The position numbers were made by a program, and so were the translations under genes. A model generated the notes under the pieces. That model ran no database searches. It saw only the letters and a list, made by a program, of their open reading frames with translations, and was not told where the DNA came from. A stretch of 64,000 nt of DNA from Bullera alba (Eukaryota; Basidiomycota; Tremellomycetes; Tremellales; Bulleraceae): positions 438,586 through 502,585 of the forward strand of contig BCIX01000004.1 of NCBI GenBank assembly GCA_001600095.1. Reading direction: 5' to 3'. Shown piece after piece: positions 21,969 to 32,224 of this stretch (the stretch's first letter is position 1; the number at the start of each line of letters is the position of its first letter).

Positions 21969-23578
21969 ATGGGTACATCACCCTCTCACCTCCCACTCGC
22001 TCACGATACCCCCTCGAGTCCTCGAGGGCCCCCATACAGCATGCCGCTGCCGGAGCTACAGCCCGAGCTGTGGATCCACATTTTCGGCTTCCTCAAACGA
22101 GATGTCCCACCGCCATGGATACCAGCGACGTGGTCAGAATTCCATCAGGAGGACCTAGCCTCGGTTTGTGGCTTATCAGTGGTCAGTCCACTTACATGAT
22201 CGTTCCACTCTTGTGGGAGTTTCGATCAACCATCATATATCTCCGTCTGATCGTCCATGGCCCGGGTGAGGAAGCACAATGCTGACTCACGAATTAGTTA
22301 TTCCACAACATCGCAGCACCCCTCCTCTACCACTCCGTCGTGACCTGCAACCTATCCATCCTGCTCAATGGCCTGGATGCTTCCGAACAGCCTCGACTCG
22401 GCACGCTCAGTGCGAGGATACAGACCAAGGACGAGTTGGTCGCCAAGACGAAATCTCTTCGCATCGTCGGACTCGGTCCCAGCTGTCGACCACCCACGAA
22501 GCTCAAGCCGATCCTTCAAGACGGTGATTGGGGAGCGATTGGCCTGACTACGCGCCAGCGCAACGCAAGGGCTAGAGCAAAAGCGATCGCAGAGCTGCAA
22601 CAACTCCTTCCGCAAGGCAAGAGTTTCTCGACGATGTGCCGTCACCCCCCTTTCACCGGACTCGAAACGGTAGTTCTCGGGCAGAGGGTGGATTGTGGCT
22701 GGGGACACCTGAAGGAAGACGACCAAAAGCTGCTGCAAGCCACGCAACTGCGCCTGGCTCATTTCTTCGCCTCGCACCGCTTGAGATCGATTTGCATTCA
22801 CTCAACGCAGGGCCCATATAATCTACACGGCAGTCTGTACAGTGTCGATGACCCCATCGCCAATCCCCTCATCATCACACGACACCTGTACAGCAGCAAG
22901 GTGATTCCTACCGTCGTCAGTGGTGCAATCAACAGGTGGATCCTATACCCAAGCTCCGTTTGGGCCGGAGGAGCGGACGTTGTAACGACAGGCCGCTGGG
23001 AGGCAATATCGGAAGTCTATACCGAAATCGATCGAACATGTCGCCTCGCGAAGACATATGACTTCGAAGCTTCAACCAAGCATACCTTTATCGAATTCTA
23101 CGGCATGGGTATGGAGCAAGCAAACGCTAGCTTGGGACTACCAGAGTCTGCAACGCTTTGCTCCCTGCCCAAACTTCCAAACTTGTGTCCGTTCGCCGAC
23201 GCAGAATGTAGAGAGCTGAGAATGGAAGCTTTCGAGGAGAGAGACCGTCTACGACGTGAAGAGAAAAGGCACAATCGCGACTTGAGCATGGCGTTGTACT
23301 GCGGGTACGGACAAGGAGGACATTTGCAAACGGGGAGCGTGGAGGATTGGCTGCACCAGGTCAGCTTTGAGCGTTGGCAGGACACCCCGACCTGCATTTG
23401 TTGTGGCTGGGGCTTGGAGGATTACAGGGAAAAATGTCTGGCAACGCTTCCCGCGGACGATGAGGAAGGTCAGCGATTACTCTTCGGCGAGCTTAATCAC
23501 TGGCTGGAGCCGAAAAAGCTGGAGAATGAAGATGGTGATCACAGGGATCATTGCAGGGATTACAGCGGTACGAAGTAG
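21969..23578 (+). CDS. F-box-like protein, intact (copy D)
   Basis: Exons 21969-22181 and 22298-23578, 116-nt intron, 497 aa (473 aa if the second ATG at 22041 is used, which aligns with the start of copy E). F-box-like MPLPELQPELWIHIFGFLKR, then PPPW and FHQEDLASVC before the conserved intron, LFHNIAAPLLYHSVV after it. A middle part has LETVVLGQRVDCGWGH and LRSICIHSTQGPYNLHG, which align with copy C. The C-terminus carries RWQDTPTCICCGWGLEDYRE, a CxCC motif shared with A and E, and a charged tail. No Leu-rich, WD or Kelch repeats are seen, so the target-binding part is of unknown type. Confidence 0.65.
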
Positions 23579-24350
23579 ACGTCAAATCGAACACCTCGGG
23601 GTTAGGGGACTATGGTGATGGTCCAGGAACCGTGGCTGGAGAAGCGAGAGCTGAGGATTGAAAGTGAAGGGTGAGATCGATTCTGGAGTTCATTGTAATA
23701 TAGCAACATATCATTACCGGTCCCGCTGGGCAGAGGACCTGGTGGCCCAGTGGTAATGCGCTGGATCGCACCGTCACACCACGCAAGGTGGCTCGCAACA
23801 GGTTTGCGAGTCACAATATATATCATACCATGCACAGTGAGATCAGAACATGACATCCTTTCTTTGACCCATCCAGAAGCTTTCGTCTCGCTATCTCGCG
23901 GTCTCGGTGGTTCCGTGGCTCGTGCCGTCGATGAGCCATAAGCCGAGCGAGTCCCAGCTCCGAGACCCACCATCTTCTTTGGCTAGGTATACCGTGGGAG
24001 TCCTTGTTGGGATCGGTCGGAAATTGATTCCGCGGCGGACTCGTCCCTGTTTCGGCCGGGCTCCTGCTTTGCTCCTGCGGACCCGCTCCTTGACTCCTTG
24101 AGTCCCTGTGGTGTCCGACATCCGTTCTTGCTTCATTCCATCGTGGACCCTATCAGGTAGCTCTCACCTGCTTCCGGAGCCCGACCCAGAAGATAGATCC
24201 TGGAGATCGATTCTGCGACGACGAAAATATCGGCGAGCAGCACATCAGCATTGCAGACCTATCGCTTTCATCCCTTACCACAGTGCCTCTTCCGGAGATC
24301 TGCTGCGCATTCGACTCCGCCACTCGACCTCCATCACACTCCTTCTCGGC
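23579..24350. other. Spacer between F-box-like copies D and E, with tRNA-like hairpins
   Basis: 772 bases with no supported gene. Near 23737-23815 the sequence GGTGGCCCAGTGGTAATGCG resembles a tRNA A-box/D-arm region, and downstream lies a perfect 7-bp stem (CTCGCAA / TTGCGAG) with a GGTTTGCGAGTC stretch resembling a B-box. The cloverleaf is not complete, so it is not called as a tRNA. Confidence 0.3.
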
Positions 24351-25512
24351 ATGCCTCTACCGGACCTTCAGCCCGAGTTATGGTCTTGCATCTTTGAATT
24401 CACGAAGCGTGCCGTGCCGCCGCCCTGGCAAGCTGCGATTTGGACCGACTTTCATCAGGAGGACCTGGCGTCTATCTGTCGTGTGTCATCTGTACGTCCC
24501 ACTGGTTTGATACCCGTTTTATGGGCTAGCTGACATGTAATTTAGGCATTCTACGATATAGCGGCACCCATATTATACACCTCGGTTGTCGCCCCCGATA
24601 TTATCACCCTGCTGCAATGCCTCGATGAAAACGACAGTCCTTCACCTTCGTCAAAGCGTACAAAGCGCAAGAGAGACTTTAGAATACGGCGGAAAGTGGA
24701 ACGAGATCGATGATCGCTACGGTTATATCCCCATCGACAACATACGAGAAACTCTCACCAGGTTCCTCACACTCTGCAAACCGGCCATGATATGTGTACA
24801 CGATGTTCATGGTCCGTGTGCGTTGGCTGGAGCTAGATTCCCCCAGGACCGAAAGATAGTCATTACGCAACACGAAGGCTGTAACGAACGTCGTACCCAG
24901 CCTCCTCTTATCCCGGGGCTCATCAACCGGTGGATCAGGACTCCAGGGGGCTCTACCGAGAACATCGATTGGCAGACATTCACACCTCCCCAAGAAGAAC
25001 CTTCCCGAGAGATTGAGACCAGTCGGCGATTTCACAGCGGAATCATGTTCATACAACAAGAGCTTGCAAACTTCGAGATGGAAGGGACCGAAGCCCGACT
25101 ACAGGCCAGCGAAGTCGAGTTCTATGGCTACAGCTTTCCTCACACTCGCCCATCGCCATTCGCCAAATCAGACGGATTCGAGGATCTACCGCCAGTCAAG
25201 AACCTCGATCCCAGTCTTCAGGAGGCGAATCTCGAGATGAGAAAGCAATTCTTCGCGCACAGGCAGAAAACGAGGCAGATCGAGGGAGAGCGTAATCGCG
25301 TGTTGACACAGAAATTGAGCCAGGTGGCATCGAACTCCTTGATTTCAGCGAGAGGCGGGAGAATCGAAGCAAGACCCTGGCATGAGACACCAGAGTGCGA
25401 GTGCTGCGGCTGGAGCCTGGAGGAGCACCGGGCGCAAGTCCTGTACTCGTCAAAGGCGCACACCAAGGAGTTTGCGGACCTGGTATACGGAGCGCCCAAG
25501 ACGCGATACTAG
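24351..25512 (+). CDS. F-box-like protein, shortened (copy E), possibly pseudogene
   Basis: Exon 1 (24351-24491) encodes MPLPDLQPELWSCIFEF and ends ICRVSS; 54-nt intron; exon 2 starts at 24546 with AFYDIAAPILYTSVV. About 75-100 residues present in copy D are missing, and the frame changes near 24,640-24,690. The frame is restored if 46 bases ending CTTTAG (before 24694) are removed as an intron with a weak GTCCTT donor; otherwise this is a frameshift. Downstream the family parts are intact: MICVHDVHGPCALAGARFP, VEFYGYSFPHT, and the C-terminal ECCGWSLEEHRAQV. So it is either a three-exon gene or a recent pseudogene. Confidence 0.5.
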
Positions 25513-26271
25513 GAGACACGGAGCCCACCGGTAGACTGTCGACAGTCGACTTCGAGTCCCTCGTCCTGCAAGTGGCCCATTCCTATACGATCTCACACGC
25601 GCCAAGTCGATCTTCAACAGCACCTGTTTGACACGAGTTGGAGTCCAGTACACGCAATGCATATATGTCAGCGACCGATATCGCAAAGGTGATTCTTTGT
25701 CGATGTCTTCTCGCCCCGCTGGTCAAGGTCTCTATTCGACATCCAACGAGCACACACTGATGCTCTGATCTGACAAATCTCGCATCTCGAGCTCCGAGCC
25801 GGAGAGCTCCTTCGGAGTAGAACACCACGGTGCTTGGATAACTCATGCAGCTTCTGGCAAAATCTCGGTCAACACAGAACATCGGACTTCAGCTGCATGG
25901 GGTCGAAGCACGTCAGAGTGGAAATGTCGACGGGGAGAACGTGAAAGGATCGATAACCCTCGCTGTTCCAACGACCGTTCGACGACCGTATGACCGTTCT
26001 GAGCCGATGAATTGCCCGTCTCGAGCCGTGACATGGACCGAGGGCGGAGCTTTGTGAAGCGTCAGCGCTCGCTAAGAGAGGTTTCATGATGAAATCGGGG
26101 CGGAATGGGCTTTTCATTCATGGTGAGATCCTTTGACAACCGGGGGATACGGCATAACGCGGGTTGACGACACCCCGACTCCGCTGACTCGTTTCGCGAT
26201 CGTTCACAAATGACGCTGGAAAGGCCATGACATCAGACTCAGTGCCCCCCTTGGGCGACTCATATTTCGTG
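25513..26271. other. Intergenic stretch, no supported gene
   Basis: About 760 bases after copy E. Short open frames on both strands have no recognisable motif. The right end serves as promoter of the small gene at 26.4 kb. Confidence 0.45.
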
Positions 26272-26277
26272 TATAAA
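26242..26277 (+). promoter_or_regulatory. TATA box and CCCCT element
   Basis: A consensus TATAAA lies at 26272-26277, 104 bases before the ATG of the small gene. A run of C followed by TTGG (about 26243-26252) includes CCCCT, the core of the fungal stress response element. Together they suggest an inducible promoter (inference). Confidence 0.5.
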
Positions 26278-26380
26278 TGCCGTCCCGTATCTCCCTCCTG
26301 ACCGAGCTCACACCCCTCATTCACATCCTCCACCTCAACGCACTACCGACCAGAATTTGACTACCGTTTCAGTGAGCAAT

Positions 26381-26668
26381 ATGTCGCCTCAGCAAGGTCA
26401 AGAGACTACCACTTCTGCCGGTCAATCGTCCAAAGCGACCAAACAGCGATCCAATGTCTCCACAGCTGACAAGGACCCAAACGAGAGCGAAGAGGAATTC
26501 ACCGCACGGCGGGCGGCCTTCTTCGGGAAGGACTTTGAAACGACTTCGTCCACACTCACTACTTATGCCAAGAATTCGTATCCTGTCCCTACCCCATCGC
26601 GCCACTCTAAAGGCTCTATGCCCCTCGGTAAGGCTGACACGAGCACCAATGCGAGCAAGACGGGGTAG
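26381..26668 (+). CDS. Small hypothetical protein, 95 aa
   Basis: Intron-less frame with ATG at 26381 and TAG at 26666-26668. The product is hydrophilic, Ser/Thr/Lys-rich and likely disordered (starts MSPQQGQETTT; contains ESEEEFTARRAAFFGKDFE). No family recognised. The upstream TATA box and C-rich element support a real transcribed unit. Could be a small stress-type protein; that is inference. Confidence 0.5.
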   Translation: MSPQQGQETTTSAGQSSKATKQRSNVSTADKDPNESEEEFTARRAAFFGKDFETTSSTLTTYAKNSYPVPTPSRHSKGSMPLGKADTSTNASKTG

Positions 26669-26996
26669 GACACCGGAGTCGGAAGGTCTGCCGACAGCGC
26701 GGCACCAAGCCGCGAAGGGAATGTAAGTGGAATTTGGAAAGGCGGGATCCTCGGCGAGACTGGGTGTAGAATGTCCTCGACTAGTTTAGTCATTTGATCC
26801 ATGAATGAACTGTGTCCCGAGCTGGATTGGGACCTGCGTCAGACACTCTCACAATACTGGTCCTCTGATGTTTGGCAGATTTGGCACCATCAAGGGTGTT
26901 GAAGTAAGTATATCTTAGTTCCAGTATGTCTCGAATGTGGAATTCAGAACAACAATACATCGAAAGAAGGGTGAGCTCGGTACGATTCGCTACTCG
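26669..26996. other. Convergent intergenic stretch
   Basis: 328 bases between the stop codons of the small gene (+) and the repeat-containing secreted protein (-). No gene or repeat seen. Confidence 0.5.
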
Positions 26997-29875
26997 CTAA
27001 AGCCCATTGCCACGGCGCTCCTGCATCAGTAAATCAGTATCGTACCCGCTTGGTCGAGCGTCACCTGTATAGGTCAGCAAGAGTTACGGAACTTCCCCCT
27101 CGTTGACTCACCGATATGTGGCTGACCGGAACTCGAAGGCGCTACCGAATACAACTTTGAGCTCTGGGTAGACTGAGCGGCGTATCCAGTTGACCCTGAA
27201 CTGGTATCGCAGTCTTCGCTGTTTTGAGAGGCACTACTGGTAGGCTGTGCGGCGTAACCCGTGCTTCCCTTGGACGAAGATGGTGAGGGAGAAGCCGAAG
27301 GACTATTGGTGTACGACGGAGGAGGGGCGGGTACGGAAGGTGAAGGAGCGGGTACGGACGGTGAAGGAGCGGGTACAGAAGGTGAAGGATGTACGTATAC
27401 ACTTGAAGTAGGCTTGCAGTCATCCGTGGTGATCCAGCTTGTGGACGTCAGGGTTTCCGGTTGTCCATTTCGCTTCTCGACCCCTCTTGTCATTAGGGAG
27501 CCTACGTGCAAGTCCTCGTCGACTGCCCGTAGGGTGACGTTGTAATGCCTAGCCTCGACAAACTCCCGTTCGGTCACGTAGTCAGTAGGCCTTGTAGCGC
27601 GTTCTTCCACCTTGTGCCCCTTGAGTGGAGCGTGATGAGCTCGGGCCTCGGCAAGCCCGCGTTTGTGCTTAACCTCCGGAGAAGGTGTGATGTAAGCGGG
27701 AGGGATAGCCCGCTTGTAATCGCTAGGCCGGGCGTCCCTATGTGTCGATTAGCAACGAATTCTGAGAGCCGAGAACCGACTCACCCGATGGTAGCACAGC
27801 CAGATGTCGAGCAAGAGGGTATGAGGTATGAAATTGGACCGCTGGGCTTGTTGGACGGACCGCTGGGAGCCGGCTGACTGTTAGATGGTTGATTCTGACC
27901 CGAAGGGCTGGGCTGGGCAGCTGGACAAGCGCAAGTGTTGTGATTGACGTCCCTATTCCAGAAACCATTTCGCTTCCAACCCGAAGGTCTGGCGTCTCCT
28001 ATGGTGGCACAGCCAGAGGTGGTGCAACTTGGTGCAGAGTACATCGGCCCGGAGGGTGATGGTGATGGGACTGCTGGTGGTTGGTGAGATGGACTGCCGG
28101 ATGGACCACCTGGACAGGGACAGGTGCTTATGATTTGTGGCACATAACCCGTGTTGCTCTGTGTCGGCATGGCAGACATGCCTGTAGACGGGTAGCACGC
28201 GCAGTTCATGGCCGGCTGGTTCCTGGCGTACAGGTCGTCAAAGGCTCGTCTATAGTTGGAAGGCCTGGCGTCACCTATAGTCGCACAACCAGAGGTCGTA
28301 CACCCTGGCGCAGAGTACAGTGGGCCACCGCTAGGCGAGGGGTTGGGACCTGGAGCACCAGAGGGACAGGCACAGTTCATTGGATCGGGTGGAAGACCTG
28401 CAGAGGCAGTTGGACCGCTTGACGAGACGACTTTGGGTCCACCACAAGGACAAACCGTTGGAGCAGCGCCATTACCTCTTCGGGCAAAGTCATTATGGGG
28501 TCCCCTTCGGTAGTTGGAGGGTCTGGCATCACCAACTGAAGGACAGCCAGTGCCAGAGCACGCAGAGTGGGAGAAGAGCGGACCACCGGAGGGCGAAGCT
28601 GGAGGCTGAGTACAGTAACAAGTCGGCTGAGAAGGTGGTGCTCCACTTGAACTGGCGCAAGTCGTCGATTTGATAACCGTGCTCCAAGAAGTCGAGGTGA
28701 CCACTTTGGTGTACGTCTGCACTTCCCTCCTGCCAAAAGCGTAAGTGGAGGTGATCAAAGCTGGCCCAATGGTGGAGCTGGTGGGAACCCCAGTGTAGTA
28801 TGCGTAGGCGTTACCGGCCTGAGAGCAGCCGCCGGTTGTGATAGTGGTCACTTTGGCTTCGACCATCGTTGTCGTCACTGTGGGTAGGACGTCTTGCTGT
28901 CGAGCGTTGAGTTTGTGATCGTCAACCCGACGGGCCGAGATGTCGTCGGAAAAGTCCCTCTTATCGTGATTTGCAGTGGGATTGGCCCGGATCTCCGAGA
29001 CGAACATTCTCTTGTAGTCTGTAGGTCTCGGGTCACTGTCAAACCGTCAGTACGACTCAGACACTAGACGTAAGCGACGACTCACCCAACGTGGGGACAG
29101 CTCGAGGCCGAACAGCTGATAGACGACACTAGGGGTTGAGGCATGCTAACAGTGGTGCTACTCGTGGTGGTCACCGTGGTCCATGTGGTCACTGTAGACT
29201 CGGACTGGGTAGAGCCCGCAGACATTCCAGTCGAGTCGCAAGAGCAAGGTGGCCTTGGATTCCTCTTGTCGTGGTTGTACGTTGGGTCTTCAGGGCAAGT
29301 GCACACCGAATGAGAATACGATGGTGACGGGGAAGGGGCAGGCTGTGGCGGCACGTACGAAGCAGAAGGTGACGGAGGTGGTGGTGGGGGCTGCGAAAGT
29401 GGTTGAGTCACCGCACAAGGGGTTGTGGTCGTGCTAGTGACCCAGACTGTGACTTTGTCGTTGTTGCCATATTGCGTCGATGGACTGGGCGCTGGGGGAC
29501 CAGGCGCCGGCTGAGTAGCGTACGAATACGTCGAGGGAAAGTCCGTCGTGGGCACTGCACCCCATTGACAAGTTGTTCCCGCAGCGAGAACCTTCTGCGA
29601 CAGGGTAGTACAGAGGGCAGGAGCCGTCGCTCCAGCAGGTAGAGGTGTACAGCATTGACCGTAATCGTTGTTCTTGTTGTCCATATGCGTGCACTACAGA
29701 TAGTCAGCGGGATGTCCAGAGATGGATGAAGAGTACTTACTCCAGCATAGCAGAGTCGGTAGTAAAAGTCTGCGGGATTCTCCAGATTCAGCGCCTCGTA
29801 GTAACACGCATGAGCGATGCCCAAAGCGACGAGGATACCCAGACCCGCGGGTCCGAGCAGACGGAATCGCGCCAT
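26997..29875 (-). CDS. Secreted Cys/GDARPS-repeat protein with dibasic sites
   Basis: Five exons: 29875-29741, 29693-29086, 29035-27785, 27737-27112 and 27064-26997 (2,688 nt, 895 aa). A signal peptide is evident (MARFRLLGPAG then a hydrophobic run ending AHA). A Cys-rich N-terminal part follows (CYYEALNLENPADFYYRLC, CTHMDNKNNDYGQCC). The rest is Pro/Ser/Thr-rich, mucin-like, and carries six copies of a motif: C-x4-C-x2-[IV]-G-D-[AP]-R-P-[ST]-x-[YW]-[KR]-R. Five copies end in KR or RR; the last lacks the Cys pair and the dibasic end. The dibasic ends look like Kex2 cleavage sites. No C-terminal membrane anchor. It may be a Kex2-processed repeat precursor or a cell-wall mucin; no known family was recognised. 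Confidence 0.75.
27327..27389 (-). repeat. 21-nt tandem repeat encoding SPSVPAP units
   Basis: Three near-identical 21-nt units in exon 4 of the secreted repeat protein encode seven-residue Ser/Pro/Val units. Typical of an O-glycosylated linker that grows by slippage. Confidence 0.8.
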
Positions 29876-30846
29876 CAGATGGGGCAGTCTTGAGTATCTA
29901 GGATGAGTATGATCCTCGTCGTCGAGTGCTGGACAGCTGGATTGGGTTGGTCTTCAGGTCCTCTTGTGCTTGTCACGATCAAGCTACTGGTCCCGCCGAG
30001 ATCACCTGCTGCGCTGTCGTGAGGTAGGGTCAATGAGTAACAACAGACAGTGCTATCAAAACCTCGCAAGGCAGTCGTAGTCCAATATCAGTGTATGCTA
30101 CAGCCTGAGGAGTCGTGGATGAAAGGTCAGACAGTCCAGCTGGGTTGCCCGTGCGAGGGTGTTACGTGTATGATACCCGCCTCAAACAGGATACACGGTA
30201 TCAAAGCATCGGTCCAGGTATGTCGACAGGCCAGCTTGAGTAGACCTCCTGGCCGATCATACCATTGTGCAGTCTCCGTATAGGAGAGTCATGACACAAA
30301 GGATGTATTTGAGGGTGATGGAGTCGATAGACCGAGTATCCTTTCACCACCGGGCCTCGACAACCCATTCTAGGGGTCCAAGTGTCCGAATTACAAGGAC
30401 TGGTGACTTCGTCTGGGCCATTACACGGTGAGATCTTGCAAGACCTGAGCATCGATCCTCCCTTGACATGAGACACCTGGTGATGGCGTGACGAGGCTGA
30501 CACGCAGTTTGCAGACTCGACTCCAGACTTTCGGGAAAGCACCATGACAAGATTCGTCCAGCTCTCGTGCACCATATGCCCGACAAGCGAGTTATTCAGC
30601 GGTTCCTATGCTATCGTTGAGGCGCTGGACTGCTCCCACCTTGTGGATGTGGTTGAACATGCACCATAACTGTCGACATGTACTGAAGAGATGAGGTCGG
30701 GAGGAGATGGAGTTGATCGACCTCGCTGATTGGTCCGGTTATAGCCGACGAGTATCTGGGACAGTGGGATCAGAGATGTTGCAATCGTTCACTCGTCGGC
30801 TAGACATCATTCGCTTTCAGTCCTCCTTTGCTCATCAGTCTAGCCC
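29876..30846. promoter_or_regulatory. Divergent promoter region, secreted repeat protein / SDR-2
   Basis: 971 bases between opposite start codons. Its length is unusual for this compact window and would fit a regulated promoter. Open frames inside (30201-30586 on -, 30707-30913 on +) lack support. No strong palindrome was noticed. Confidence 0.4.
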
Positions 30847-32119
30847 ATGCTCAGAGCTTTCGCAAAGGTCGTCACTCGCCCGAACCAAGTATCTACACCC
30901 CAACAAGCCTTGAAAATCAGCGGCAACCACCTTCGCACAATGTCCATCTTCAACACGTCCCGACTCGAGGGCAAGACTGTCCTGATCACCGGTGCCTCGG
31001 CGGGCATTGGCGCCTCTACCGCTGTCCTGTTTGCCAGAGCTGGATCCAACCTCGTCTTGACGGCCCGACGAGCGGATAAGCTCGAGGAGACGAAGAAGGC
31101 ATGTGAGGCCGCTGGAAAGGGAAAGATAGTCACCATCTCGGCCGATATGCAGAAGAGGGAGGACCTGGATCAGATCTTGTCAAAGACCGAGGGATTGACC
31201 ATTGACATGTGAGCAAGTCTGCTCAAAGAGGAACGGGTTTTGACTCTATTCAGCCTAGTGAACAACGCTGGAATGGTCAGAGGAAGGGAGCAAGTCGGCG
31301 GTGAGTTTCGCCTTGTTGTCAATGTGACAAGCTGACTTCTTTGCAGAGATCTGTAGGTGTTATTTGCCGACTGATTGATACCCTTCTAAACAATTGTAGC
31401 CGAAGACGATATCGATGTCATGTTCTCGACCAACGGTGCGCATTCACGTCTCCTCCGGCTGCACTGTGCTGACGGTACCTCAGTCATCGGCTTGATCCAC
31501 CTCACGCAGATCATCGTCAAAGAGTTCAAGAAGCAGAACTCGGGAGTGAGTTGAAGTGACAGCCTATGGCTTTATACTCGCTGAGATACGCTAGATGATC
31601 ATCAACCTCGGCTCTATTGCTGGTAGAGAGGCCTATGCTGGAGGCTCTATCTACTGTGCTACCAAGCACGCAGTGTCAGCTTTCAACCACTCCCTGACCC
31701 GGGAGCTGGTCAACACTCCTATTCGAGTCACCGAGATTCAGCCAGGTGAGCCCATTGACAGGCAAGACCGGATGTCCGACAGCTGAATTCTACGCAGGAA
31801 TGGTCGAGACAGAGTTCTCAGTTGTGCGATACCGAGGCGACAAAGCCCGAGCCGATCAGGAGTACAAGGGCATCAATGTCTGTGAGTGCCATGCGGGAGG
31901 TCTGTTGAAGGACGAAATTGACTTGCGACAGTGTCCGGAGATGACGTGGCTGAGCAGATTGTTTGGGCTGCCTCCCGACCGGACCATGTCAATATCTCTC
32001 AAATGCGTAAGTACAATCTCGGTGCTTCTAGCTGCCCCGGACTCATCGCTGATCCGATGCCTTCAGTTCTCATGCCCACAAACCAAGCTACGGCTACCAT
32101 CTCCTACAAAAAGACATAG
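30847..32119 (+). CDS. Short-chain dehydrogenase, YMR226C/YdfG-like (SDR-2)
   Basis: Nine exons: 30847-31208, 31254-31300, 31347-31352, 31400-31435, 31484-31545, 31595-31745, 31798-31881, 31932-32006 and 32067-32119 (876 nt, 291 aa). SDR motifs: [25 protein letters not shown], and YCATK as active site; the C-terminus [17 protein letters not shown] is typical of the NADP-dependent 3-hydroxy acid dehydrogenase group (yeast YMR226C, E. coli YdfG). That group oxidises serine and 3-hydroxy acids. Exon 3 is only six bases and supplies the residues between QVG and SEDDI. A basic, acid-free leader before the second ATG (30940) may target mitochondria. Confidence 0.88.
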
Positions 32120-32224
32120 ACCAACGGCAAATTGCTGAGGGCTGTTGAAGTCAATAGCGCTACACATGTAGCTAGACAATGCACCGATGCATGCAGTGAC
32201 GGGGGTACACACTCAGACCGCGTA

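Noticed and set aside
28081..29642. Plus-strand open frames with Arg/Gly-rich products opposite the secreted repeat protein
   Set aside because: Antisense of Pro/Ser repeats gives Gly/Arg runs; no signal or domain supports them.
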